Source: Trichomonas vaginalis G3
Taxonomy: Eukaryota > Parabasalia > Trichomonadida > Trichomonadidae
Length of the DNA stretch: 64,000 bases
Assembly (NCBI RefSeq): GCF_026262505.1
Contig: NC_067207.1
Span: forward strand, 22,288,082-22,352,081
Direction of reading: 5' to 3'
Each line of letters opens with the position of its first letter. Positions within the stretch are counted from its first letter, which is position 1. Both the position numbers and the translations under genes were made by a program. Shown piece by piece: positions 29,706 to 38,465 of this stretch. Under the pieces are notes generated by a model that saw nothing but the letters and a program-made list of their open reading frames with translations, was not told where the DNA came from and did not search any database.

Positions 29706-30508
29706 TTACTTACTAGTAAAATTTCTTTGTTATGACACTTTCTCCAGTTTATAGGACCTCTCTCATATTCTATCTTATCGTATCTAAACTCATAGTCATG
29801 TATGTCCTCTAACCATCTCATGACACTTTCCAAACCACTTTTATCGGATGTAAAGTAAAAGCATGGATGGTTATGTAAAACGTCTAAAGTTTCTAAAGAG
29901 TCTCTCAAAGTCCAGTCTACTTGGTATTGAAAATCCCATGTGTTATAGAACGGTGGGTCTACTATAAAGAAAACATTTTCCTTGTTTTTATATTTTTCAT
30001 ACAACTCTGTCCAACGACATCTCACAAACTCTATACCCTCAGTATATTTTTCTATGTTCTCTTTGAAAACCTTTGTATAGTTAAGATATAAAACTTTTGA
30101 CATAAGTGTTTCAATGTCATGAACTCTTATAGAACCACTATACAATAGTCTAGAAGATATACTATCCCAGTCAATATACTCTGCTTTTTTCAAAACCTCT
30201 CTGACAATATTTTTCTTATCTAATGGTATACGTTCCATCTTACCTATAGGTATCTTTTCTTTTAACTCTTTCAATATTTTGTTAGTGTCTGGAATATGTT
30301 TGAGACGGTCCATATAGTTGTCGAAGTCATTGCATATAATCTTTGAGTCAGGAAATATTGTATGGCACAAATGAGATATATAGAAACTTCCACCGAACAA
30401 GTCTACAAATGTTAGACCATTCGGTAGTTTCTTAAGTTCTCTCAATAGAATATCTTTACATCTACTCTTATTTCCAAAGAAGGGTAACGGTGGTTTTGTA
30501 AAATTCAT
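29690..30508 (-). CDS. DNA adenine N6-methyltransferase (D12/Dam class)
   Basis: I chose the ATG at 30,508 (MNFTKPPLPFFGNKSRC), giving 272 residues; the frame extends upstream but the family normally begins just before the FxGxK motif. PFFGNK at 9-14 is the AdoMet-binding motif I, followed by FVDLFGGSFYISHLC near 34-48, and the catalytic DPPF(Y) motif IV is near residue 185. The size suits the D12 family. The enzyme adds a methyl group to adenine in DNA. 6mA is reported in Trichomonas, so this gene could mark element or host DNA. It appears intact. The leader has the TTTTTATTATATATATAAA block. Confidence 0.88.
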   Translation of the reverse strand: MNFTKPPLPFFGNKSRCKDILLRELKKLPNGLTFVDLFGGSFYISHLCHTIFPDSKIICNDFDNYMDRLKHIPDTNKILKELKEKIPIGKMERIPLDKKNIVREVLKKAEYIDWDSISSRLLYSGSIRVHDIETLMSKVLYLNYTKVFKENIEKYTEGIEFVRCRWTELYEKYKNKENVFFIVDPPFYNTWDFQYQVDWTLRDSLETLDVLHNHPCFYFTSDKSGLESVMRWLEDIHDYEFRYDKIEYERGPINWRKCHNKEILLVSKCGLK

Positions 30509-30589
30509 TTTATATATATAATAAAAATGTTTTTTCCTGAAAAGTGACAGAAAAGTGACAAACATGAAAACTACTCGGTTAAGGTTTTT

Positions 30590-31681
30590 GACAGATGTTT
30601 TATTGTGACTTCTTCGTAAAGACTTTGTTGAGATTTCTTCGTAAATGAGTGTAAATGACCCAAAAATATATTTTATGTTAGAATGTTAGATCTAACATGT
30701 TTTCTAACATGTTTTCTAACATGGTCTAAAACATACAAAACTCATGAAATTTCATACGGAATTCAGCAAAAATATATTTTATGTTAGAATGTTAGATCTA
30801 ACATGTTTTCTAACATGTTTTCTACCCTCTTGAATTTTCATGATTTCATCGTAAATGTTTTGTCAAGACTTCTTCGTAAAGACTTTGTTGAGATTTCTTC
30901 GTAAAGTTCTTCATCGTAAAGACTTTGTAAAGTCTTTCTCATGAACTTTCTTGTCAATGTTTTGTTGAGACTTTGTAAAGTTCTTCATCGTAAAGACTTT
31001 GTAAAGAAAGTTCATGAAAATTCATGAGGTTAGAAAAGAGGTTAGAAAAGAGGTTAGAAAAGAGGTTAGATCTAACATTCTAACATAAACATTATTTTTG
31101 TCTGATTTTACGAAGAAGTCTTGACAAAACATTTACGAAGAAGAAGTCTTGACAAAACATTTACGATGAAATCATGAGTTTTCTACGATGTTAGAAAACA
31201 TGTTAGAAAACGTGTTAGATCTAACATTCTAACATAAACATTATTTTTGGGTCATTTACGCTCTTTACGAAGAAGTCTTGACAAAACATTTACGATGAAA
31301 TCATGAGTTTTCTACGATGTTAGAAAACGTGTTAGAAAACATGTTAGATCTAACATTCTAACATAAAATATATTTTTGGGTCTTTTACGCTCATTACGAA
31401 GAAGTCTTGACAAAACATTTACGATGAAATCATGAGTTTTCTACGATGTTAGAAAACGTGTTAGAAAACATGTTAGATCTAACATTCTAACATAAAATAT
31501 ATTTTTGGGTCTTTTACGCTCATTACGAAGAAGTCTTGACAAAACATTTACGATGAAGAAGTCTTGACAAAACATTTACGAAGAAGTCTTGACAAAACAT
31601 TTACGATGAAGAAGTCTTGACAAAACATTTACGATGAAGAAGTTTTGACAAAACATTTACGATGAAGAAGTCTTGACAAAA
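30590..31681. repeat. Right subterminal repeat block of element 1
   Basis: Inverted counterpart of 7.68-8.77 kb. It has about six to seven TGTTAGATCTAACA modules and a long run of AAGTCTTGACAAAACATTTA units, densest from 31,520 to 31,681 where six follow one another. A stretch near 30,900-31,020 has reversed orientation relative to its surroundings. Confidence 0.85.
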
Positions 31682-31750
31682 CATCCTCAGGGCTAGAAGG
31701 CACGAAGTGCCTGGAAGCCCCACTACCTTTTTTTTTTTTTTTTTTTTTTT
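31682..31750 (-). repeat. Right terminal inverted repeat of element 1
   Basis: Inverse of 7496-7570: the hairpin palindrome is at 31,698-31,712 and the element ends in a run of 23 T. Differences from the left end are few, the main one being homopolymer length (23 against 29). Confidence 0.9.
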
Positions 31751-31756
31751 AATGCA
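31751..31756. repeat. Right target-site duplication of element 1
   Basis: aatgca, identical to 7490-7495. Confidence 0.85.
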
Positions 31757-31889
31757 AAAAAATATTTATCACGGGTTCAAAATTTAAAATTAAATATTTT
31801 AATAATTTACATCTTATTCTTTATTTTATATTTAACCCGTGAAAATATCATTTAAAAATTGAATATATTCAAAAAGCTTTATTTTTATT

Positions 31890-32105
31890 ATGACTGCATG
31901 GGATCCTCATGTATATGATGAGTGGATTCCATTTAAGAAGACGAAATATCCACCAACTCCTGAAACATTGGAAACAAAGTGTGGAAAAAAATGTTTCACT
32001 ACGATCGGCTATTATGAGAATGAGCCTAATCAATCAGACAAAGGAAGGCTCTTTACATACTGTGCCGAATGTAGTGAAACATTAGTTCAAGGGCAGTTCG
32101 TGTGA
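31890..32105 (+). CDS. Small Cys-rich protein (possible zinc-binding fragment)
   Basis: 71 residues with paired cysteines: CGKKC near 31-35 and CAEC near 58-61, spaced like a small zinc ribbon or BED-like finger. It is followed 60 bp later by the hAT-like transposase gene in the same orientation, so it may be a separated DNA-binding finger of the same transposon-derived gene. A palindrome (cacgggtt...aacccgtg, 31,773-31,838) lies upstream. Confidence 0.5.
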   Translation: MTAWDPHVYDEWIPFKKTKYPPTPETLETKCGKKCFTTIGYYENEPNQSDKGRLFTYCAECSETLVQGQFV

Positions 32106-32165
32106 TGCATTAAAAAAAGTAGGAAAAATGATTTTAAAGATCATAAGTGCAAATTTTTACTCACA

Positions 32166-34025
32166 ATGCCCAACTACGTTCCTGCTGAGCACCAAGTTGA
32201 GAATACTCAGCAAGCAGTTGGCTCTGGTAATGATCCTTCGTTAGAAGAGATCATTGCCAGGCTTATTGCGAGCCTAGATATAAGCCTTTATGCCACAATG
32301 AAGCCAGCATTTAAAAGCTTCCTAGAGAGCTTCGCCAAATGGCTTAAAAATAAAGTCAATCGCGAACAGGGCATCAACTTTACAATCCCAGACATTGAGT
32401 TCACACGGCGCGGTGTCAGAGAGGCATTGATTACTTTAGGCAAAACAGACTCCTCTCGGGGCCTAAAGTTCTGCGAGGAATTCCGCATCTTCTCAATTTC
32501 CCTGGACTGCGGAACACACGGCAGCCGTCATGGTCTATTCTCTTGTGTGTGCAATCCAGGCAAAACAGATCGCCACCAATTCTTCGACACAACAATTTCG
32601 ACTAATTGGACATACGAGGACTACCATACGTGGTTTGATTCTCTTAAGGTTAATAAAAACCACGTAGCTGGAGTAGTCGGAGATGGTTTGCCAGCCCAGG
32701 TTAAAGGACTCTGCCACTGGAGGCCAGAAGGAGCCCTTTTCCCTGGCTTACAAACCGTGTACATTCGTTGCCTTAACCACGTCTTGAACAATGCTATTGT
32801 CCACGCACGTAAGCAATGTCCATTGTTGAATGAACTGATGAATAGAGTTCACCAGATTATCATTATCTTTAAGAATCACGATATGAGAGCGAGATACAAG
32901 ATCAGGGTTCCATCAATCCCGGAAACTCGCTGGCTCTACATATATGATACTCTGTTTTTCATCTTTGATAATCTGGAAACAATTAATACTGCTTTAAGAA
33001 GTGGAGATCTTCCACTATCCCTTTCCAGAGCTACACGTGAACAGTTACAATGGACACGTGATGGAATTCCTCCACTCTTTAAAGATGCTTTAATGATATT
33101 CAAGCCATTAAAGCAACTTCAATTATGGCTGGAATCCAACAAGTCCATGGGTGCTTATGCATTCCTGATGATACAACAGTGCCAAGGGATGTTGGATGAA
33201 ATGGCAGGAAGATTAACGCCAGATGGTGAAGAGATTCTCCGATCAATCACTACAATATTCAAAAATGATATGAAAGAATATGGTAGAATTGATTTGCTTC
33301 GGTTTGCTTTCGGCTTTACACCGTTAGCAAGGAAGATCATCAGAGACAAGAAGGGTTTTGGAGGAAAGACAAGCTATCCACCTATAATGCAGTTGAAAGA
33401 TGTGCAAGTCCCAACGATTCCTTCCCTGAGGATCATCAATCGCGAGATCACATTTGAGAAACTCGGCGAAATCCTTGAAGAAGAACGAACAGAACGTGTT
33501 GACGAGGTAGCCGAGCATGATGAAGAGATCCAGCAAGCAGAAGAGGAACAAATGCTTAACGACGATCATGCAGCCGAAACAAATGCCGATGGTTCGAGGA
33601 ATTCCTTGGTCTGGGATGTTGTAGATGAAGAGATAAAAGATCTATACACATTCATGATAACAATCCTCAGACAAAGAGCAATTGCCGAATCAACAGTTGA
33701 TCCAACGATCAATAAAGACGATAGAGCCAAGGAATTGAGTGATGCTTACGATTTCTTCATAGAGCAAGATGATTCCCATCTTATAAATGGTCATCATCTT
33801 GCTCAAAATGATGGCAAGTTTTGGTACATGAATGGCATAAAGCAACTAAAAGCAATAAGACCAATTGGAAAAAGGATGATGTCACTTTCGTGCAGTGAAG
33901 CAGATGTAGAACGTGTAATATCTGAATTGCGAAAGACAAGAAATTCAATGAACGAATCATGCAAAGAAGAATATGTAGCATGCCGCTTCTTCATCAAGTT
34001 GAATGATGATCAATTTGATATTTGA
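32166..34025 (+). CDS. hAT-like transposase (possibly domesticated)
   Basis: 619 residues, intact. Mid-protein features resemble the RNase H-like core of hAT transposases: SISLDCGTHGSRHG near 115, VVGDGLPAQVKG near 174 and PETRWLYIYDTL near 258. The C-terminal part (SCSEADVERVISELRKTRNS near 578-597) matches the hAT dimerisation motif. No N-terminal BED finger is within this frame, though the preceding small Cys-rich frame could supply one. It is clearly more GC-rich than neighbouring host genes, which suggests a different origin. No target duplication or terminal repeats were identified, so it may be a single-copy domesticated gene or an incomplete transposon. Confidence 0.65.
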   Translation: MPNYVPAEHQVENTQQAVGSGNDPSLEEIIARLIASLDISLYATMKPAFKSFLESFAKWLKNKVNREQGINFTIPDIEFTRRGVREALITLGKTDSSRGLKFCEEFRIFSISLDCGTHGSRHGLFSCVCNPGKTDRHQFFDTTISTNWTYEDYHTWFDSLKVNKNHVAGVVGDGLPAQVKGLCHWRPEGALFPGLQTVYIRCLNHVLNNAIVHARKQCPLLNELMNRVHQIIIIFKNHDMRARYKIRVPSIPETRWLYIYDTLFFIFDNLETINTALRSGDLPLSLSRATREQLQWTRDGIPPLFKDALMIFKPLKQLQLWLESNKSMGAYAFLMIQQCQGMLDEMAGRLTPDGEEILRSITTIFKNDMKEYGRIDLLRFAFGFTPLARKIIRDKKGFGGKTSYPPIMQLKDVQVPTIPSLRIINREITFEKLGEILEEERTERVDEVAEHDEEIQQAEEEQMLNDDHAAETNADGSRNSLVWDVVDEEIKDLYTFMITILRQRAIAESTVDPTINKDDRAKELSDAYDFFIEQDDSHLINGHHLAQNDGKFWYMNGIKQLKAIRPIGKRMMSLSCSEADVERVISELRKTRNSMNESCKEEYVACRFFIKLNDDQFDI

Positions 34026-35378
34026 TTTTGTTTTTTAATAAAATTTATTAAATAATTTGTTTTAAAAAGTATTATTTTTATTCGTAAAGATATTAGACAG
34101 AAGGTGGCCAGCCTAATGTCTATCAATCTTTAATATTAGTAGTAATTTCCCGCATTTCTGAATGATGATTGATTAGCTTTGTTGTTATTGATGTAAAACT
34201 GGATAAGTATTAAATAATTATATTAATCTTGGCCAGGGGACTGCTGATGGCCAGTCAGCAGCGGCCACTATGAATCATTATAATTATTTAATACCTAAAT
34301 TGAGGTAAAAAGCAATAAGACTTGCCGAGCCTCATGCCCCTACCTCATATAAATAGAATCACACTTTAGTGAATCAACATCTATAAGAATGAAGTGTTTT
34401 GAAGCTGAAATAATATTGAATAGAAATTAATTTTTTCTGAAATTTTGAATGAAATTATGGGAAATAAAAAAATTACTAAATATTGTATTCATACAAATAT
34501 ATTATTTTAAAGGAAAAATAGATGCTGATAGAAACGATGAAAATTTTTGAAAACTTTACAATTAATTTATGTTCGTTAACCACAGAGCTTGCAATCCAAA
34601 GCTCACGTTAGACAACAAGAGTCATGAAGTCTCATACTAAGGGATATCCAACATATATTTTAATAATCTAATGTTTGTGACAAATATTCAACATAAAATT
34701 AAGTTTTCGTTTCGTTACAAGGCATTCATACTTTGGAGATATCATATTTAATGTACAGAAAAGTTAATATTAAACAATACATGCTAAAGAATTAATAAAT
34801 AAGATAATAAAATAAATTTATACGTAATTACTTTCATTTAATATGCTTTATGCTGTATAATATTGATTAAGAGGCATTAAAAGGTTCCATAGTCTGCTTT
34901 TATAGGCAAGATTTTTGATAAAAATTTTAAATTTTGAAAAATGATGAGAAAAGGAAAAAAAGGTAAATGAGAGCAAGAGGAGGGAAAAAAAGAAAAAGAA
35001 AAGAAAGGGAAGGGAAAAATAAAAGAAAGAAGGACATATAAAAATTTAGATGCGCATTCTTAATGCCGAGGCGGCTTGCCGCCGAGGCGCGATTTTTTCA
35101 GGCCTCTACGGTAACCCGGCAATGTTTTTTTAAATCTTGTACAGCCCTAATTTAAAGTAAATAATGTTCGATAATTAACAACACAACAAAGAAAGATTTG
35201 AAAATTATGAGCAAAATTTAAAGAAGAAAGATTCAAGACTTTAAGGTACTGACTAAACATTCTTTCTTTACATATTTCTTGTAAGAGAACGAATGCATTT
35301 GATTTCCCTGATCGATCAGCTATTGAGAAGAAAATACGGTTTTCAAGGAATCATCGAAGAAATTATTTTTGGTGGAGA
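34026..35378. other. Intergenic region with hairpins, purine tract and GC-rich patch
   Basis: No gene seen. It includes a nested hairpin (34,207-34,294), a near-pure purine tract (about 34,950-35,035, G and A on the plus strand) and a GC-rich patch (35,066-35,125) with GGCGGCTTGCCGCC. The rest is ordinary AT-rich sequence. Confidence 0.6.
34207..34294. repeat. Nested inverted repeat (MITE-like or transposon end)
   Basis: Outer arms of 16 bp (gtattaaataattata at 34,207-34,222 and its complement at 34,279-34,294) enclose GC-rich sequence. Inside is a second 7-bp stem (CTGCTGA...TCAGCAG, 34,241-34,261). It is about 180 bp downstream of the transposase gene and could be part of its end, which is unproven. 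Confidence 0.6.
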
Positions 35379-36413
35379 ATGGCATTCACATTTACATTTA
35401 ATCCTCATCGATACCGCCAACTTAGAATTAACGTTCCACCGTTAAAATTCACGTGTTCAGCACTTGCAAAGGACAATCTTCCAAAAGAACTTCAATATTG
35501 TTACACATTTTGTGAATATTTGTATAACTACAAAGTCGGAAAGGATGAGACATCTCAATTCCATCAACCTGTTTCCGATGAACAAGCTCCACGTTATTCT
35601 GAAGTCATTAAACAAAAAATTGATCTTTCAACAATCAAAAACAACATCTTATCAGAGAAATATTCAACGAAAGAAGAGTTTAAGAGCGATGTAGATTTAA
35701 TGTGGTCTAATTGCATACTCTACAATGGCGCAGATTCCGAAATAGGAAAATTGGCTGCTCGTATTCGTACTGAATTTGATAAAGTTTGGGCTTTTCATAA
35801 CGCTATCAAAGATTCAGAGCCACCACGTGAAGCCATTAAGCTTATGGAAGAAACATACGCAACATTTAGAGAAATTCGTGAAGCTCAAAAATCAACATAC
35901 CTTTTCCCCGAACAAATACAAGTTAAGAGTGAGCACACAAGCACAACGAAGACAAGCAAATTGCATGCTAGTGCTCAGGTTGTTGTAGAAAACCCAACAG
36001 AAGAAGAAGCAAAGACACCAATATCTACAGACGAGAAATACGAACTTGCCAGGAATATAGACTTAATGCCAATAGAATTGCTCGGCCAAGTTATTCAAAT
36101 TTTGTCAGAACATCCAAGTTTCAGACGTGACGTTCCTGTATCAATTCCATTCTCAGATATCGATAACTTAATGCTTCGTAAGATACAAAAGTACGTAAAC
36201 GCTCATCAAAACCAAGAATCTCTTGTCAGAAGAATGTATCAAGATAAAGTTGCCGCAGCTGATCAACTTAACTACATTAATGCACAGCTTAAGATTATTA
36301 CCGAAAAGATTAATAACAAGAATATTTCTATCGATTCTTCTTCTGCTGCTTCTGAAAATACTGATTCCGATGATGGATCTGGAAGCAACTACTCGTCCGA
36401 TTCCTCAAGCTAA
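35379..36413 (+). CDS. BET-type protein: bromodomain plus NET domain
   Basis: 344 residues. Residues ~35-130 are a bromodomain: PKELQYCYTFCEYLYNYKVG begins it, with YSEVIKQKIDLSTIKNNI as the ZA/PDY-like region and the acetyl-lysine-contacting asparagine likely in CILYNG. Residues ~213-280 are an extra-terminal (NET) domain (KYELARNIDLMPIELLGQVI). The C-terminus is a Ser/Asp tail. BET proteins read acetylated histones and recruit transcription machinery. One bromodomain, as here, is usual in protists. Intact host gene; its 3' flank resembles that of the transposase gene (both near TTTTAATAAAATTTATT). Confidence 0.88.
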   Translation: MAFTFTFNPHRYRQLRINVPPLKFTCSALAKDNLPKELQYCYTFCEYLYNYKVGKDETSQFHQPVSDEQAPRYSEVIKQKIDLSTIKNNILSEKYSTKEEFKSDVDLMWSNCILYNGADSEIGKLAARIRTEFDKVWAFHNAIKDSEPPREAIKLMEETYATFREIREAQKSTYLFPEQIQVKSEHTSTTKTSKLHASAQVVVENPTEEEAKTPISTDEKYELARNIDLMPIELLGQVIQILSEHPSFRRDVPVSIPFSDIDNLMLRKIQKYVNAHQNQESLVRRMYQDKVAAADQLNYINAQLKIITEKINNKNISIDSSSAASENTDSDDGSGSNYSSDSSS

Positions 36414-36859
36414 CAATGAGGAATATTACTTGTTTACCAATTATAGAAATCTCTCATTGTTGAATATTATTTATTTTTGATTTTGTATTTTAATAAAATT
36501 TATTGATTAATTTCTTAAATTTTTGCCGAAAACATTCACATATCTTTCTTAAATACCTTTGAGATTCCAAGATTTTTCAAAAAATATCTTTAATTATTTG
36601 AAATTGCATTGCACCTTCATCATAGAATACTTGAAAAATGCTTATAACAATCAGGCATTGTAGTAAAAAGTGAATAGAGCAAATTAATTAAGTTGTAATT
36701 ATTCATATTTGCTCGATTCTTGAATAATGACATCGACATTTCGGAAAAATATCAATTTTGCTACAAAGATTAATCAGTTTGAAATTTCTAATTATTGAAG
36801 GGATAAATCATCGGAATGAACAAAAAGTGCCCAAGCCGTTCAATATTAAAAATTTTTTA
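36414..36859. other. Intergenic region between BET and Rab genes
   Basis: AT-rich, with no recognised gene or repeat. A frame open from 36,758 merges into the Rab gene but has no protein-like character before 36,860. Confidence 0.55.
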
Positions 36860-37513
36860 ATGACGACACAGCAAGCAGAACCAGGTGATCACCAGCTTAG
36901 TTTCAAGTTTGTTCTTGTTGGAGATTCCGCGGTCGGCAAAACAGCAATGTGCAAAATGTTTTGTGAAAAGAAATTTAATGAAAATCAACCACAAACAATC
37001 GGTTTAGAATTTGGAACCCGCATTGTTCAAGTAGAAAATGTTAGAGTTAAACTTCAGATTTGGGATACAGCAGGACAAGAGCGTTTTTACTCAATTACTC
37101 GTGCATATTTCCGTTCATCAGCCGCTGTTTTCTTAGTTTACGATGTTACAAATCGTGATTCATTCTCTCGTTTAGGACAATGGGTTGAGGATGCAATGCA
37201 ACTTTCTCCTCCTACAGCTATTAAAGTACTTGTTGGAAATAAGACAGATCTTGCCCAAAATAGAGCAGTTTCAACAGCTGAAGCTCAAGACTTTGCTACA
37301 CAGCACGGACTTAAGTTCTTTGAAACATCAGCTTTATCTGGTGATTATATCGATGATGCTTTCATCAAAACAGCTCAAGATGTGTATAAACAAATTCTTG
37401 CAGGAACAATTGAACTTAATAATCCTTCAAGTGGAGCTAGATCACCGGTTAGTGGTGATAAGCCTCTTACAATCGGTCCAAATACTAATCAAAACGAAGG
37501 ATGTGGCTGCTAA
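36860..37513 (+). CDS. Rab GTPase (Rab2/4/14 group)
   Basis: I chose the ATG at 36,860 (MTTQQAEPGDHQLSF), giving 217 residues. All G motifs are present: GDSAVGKT (21-28), the switch I threonine in PQTIGLEFG, WDTAGQERF, GNKTD and ETSAL. The C-terminus ends GCGC, a CXC prenylation signal. The LQIWDTAGQERFYSITRAYF pattern and the DAFIKTAQDVYKQI end resemble Rab4/14 and Rab2. It would regulate endosomal or Golgi vesicle traffic. Intact; TAA is followed within a few bases by TAAA, as in trichomonad 3' ends. Confidence 0.92.
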   Translation: MTTQQAEPGDHQLSFKFVLVGDSAVGKTAMCKMFCEKKFNENQPQTIGLEFGTRIVQVENVRVKLQIWDTAGQERFYSITRAYFRSSAAVFLVYDVTNRDSFSRLGQWVEDAMQLSPPTAIKVLVGNKTDLAQNRAVSTAEAQDFATQHGLKFFETSALSGDYIDDAFIKTAQDVYKQILAGTIELNNPSSGARSPVSGDKPLTIGPNTNQNEGCGC

Positions 37514-37884
37514 GATAATAAATTACTACTTTTGCTCTTTTATTAAACATATGATTATATCTTGATTTTATAACTTAAATTCATCCTCTCTTCTTCTTAA
37601 ATTTACTCAAAGTTCAGTATTTTTACACTTCTGAGATATAACTCGCAAGATAATTTCAATAAATTTCTATTTCAGATCAAAAATTATTAAATTTTCATGC
37701 AAAGGATATTAAAATTAAAGAGATATGATGAATTTCATCTTGAAACAGCAGTATTTTAATTGTAATAATTTGGCGAATAGAAATATGACCAAATGCCATA
37801 TTGCAAAAACGGAAAATAATTTGGAGGTAAGGCGAAAGTACTTTATTTATAAACAAATAAGTTGCTTAGATAAAATATAATTAT
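37514..37884. other. Intergenic region between Rab and Myb genes
   Basis: AT-rich convergent 3' spacer; nothing else seen. Confidence 0.55.
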
Positions 37885-38352
37885 CTAAAACATAATATCA
37901 AATGGTTCAAACAATGGTTCCGATTCAATACCGAAAATGTCAAAATTGGCCGTGTCTTCTTCAGTAACAGCATTTTTGATAGGAATTTGTTCTTTATCTT
38001 CTTCGATTTTTGGGGACTTTGAGATTGACGCCCATCTATTCTTGATATTTATTTCTGATCTGTTGGGGAAATGTTTTGAAATTTGAGACCATTTAGATCC
38101 AATAGAATTAAATAATTTCTTTAAAAGATCATCCTCTTCTCTGGTCCACGGTCCATTGATGATTCCTGGTGTGAGGTAATTCCGATATCTTTCTCGTACT
38201 TGTCGGGGACTTCTTCCATTTAAGCAACTCGCAATATGGTTCCAATCTTTGACATTCTGTAGGTTCACCATTGTCACGATGATCATGTCTTCATCTGGTG
38301 TAAACATCCTTCGGCCATTTTTGTCCGAGCGTTTCGATTGAGACGGTTTCAT
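37885..38352 (-). CDS. R2R3-type Myb transcription factor
   Basis: 155 residues. The first Myb repeat (RRMFTPDEDMIIVTMVNLQN to ~62) and the second (NGPWTREEDDLLKKLFNSIG, ~70-115) have the regular tryptophan/aromatic spacing and a recognition helix (NIKNRWASI). The remaining ~40 residues are acidic. Small two-repeat Mybs of this kind regulate adhesion and iron-responsive genes in Trichomonas; which target this one has is unknown. Intact. An initiator (TCATT) is just upstream. Confidence 0.88.
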   Translation of the reverse strand: MKPSQSKRSDKNGRRMFTPDEDMIIVTMVNLQNVKDWNHIASCLNGRSPRQVRERYRNYLTPGIINGPWTREEDDLLKKLFNSIGSKWSQISKHFPNRSEINIKNRWASISKSPKIEEDKEQIPIKNAVTEEDTANFDIFGIESEPLFEPFDIMF

Positions 38353-38359
38353 CGATAAT

Positions 38360-38364
38360 AATGA
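38360..38364 (-). promoter_or_regulatory. Initiator of the Myb gene
   Basis: TCATT on the minus strand, A(+1) at 38,362, ten bases before the start codon. It fits the trichomonad Inr consensus. Confidence 0.55.
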
Positions 38365-38465
38365 TTCAGGTTTCAGATGGAAAACGGTTATACAGATAAT
38401 TGAGAGTTTATTAATCGTGTTTAACGTGCCCGTAGTAATGGAATCAAAAATATACTTCCATAGAT

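Larger units (their letters stand above)
7496..31750. mobile_element. Element 1: Maverick/Polinton-class virus-like element
   Basis: A 24,255-bp element bounded by inverted terminal repeats and a perfect 6-bp target duplication. Parts from left to right: terminal repeat, palindromic subterminal repeats, coiled-coil protein, acidic protein, capsid remnant, CCG-motif protein, minor-capsid candidate, SF3 helicase, two small proteins, packaging ATPase, KilA-N gene, unknown gene, second KilA-N gene, minor-capsid-like gene, HNH gene, small virion-like genes, integrase remnant, tail-fibre-like gene, paralogous minor-capsid-like gene, small genes, adenine methylase, subterminal repeats, terminal repeat. 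Most genes are open; a handful (major capsid, integrase and some others) are broken, with roughly 15-20 breaks in all. Intact duplication and near-identical ends suggest a recent insertion. No DNA polymerase B is recognisable. Confidence 0.92.
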
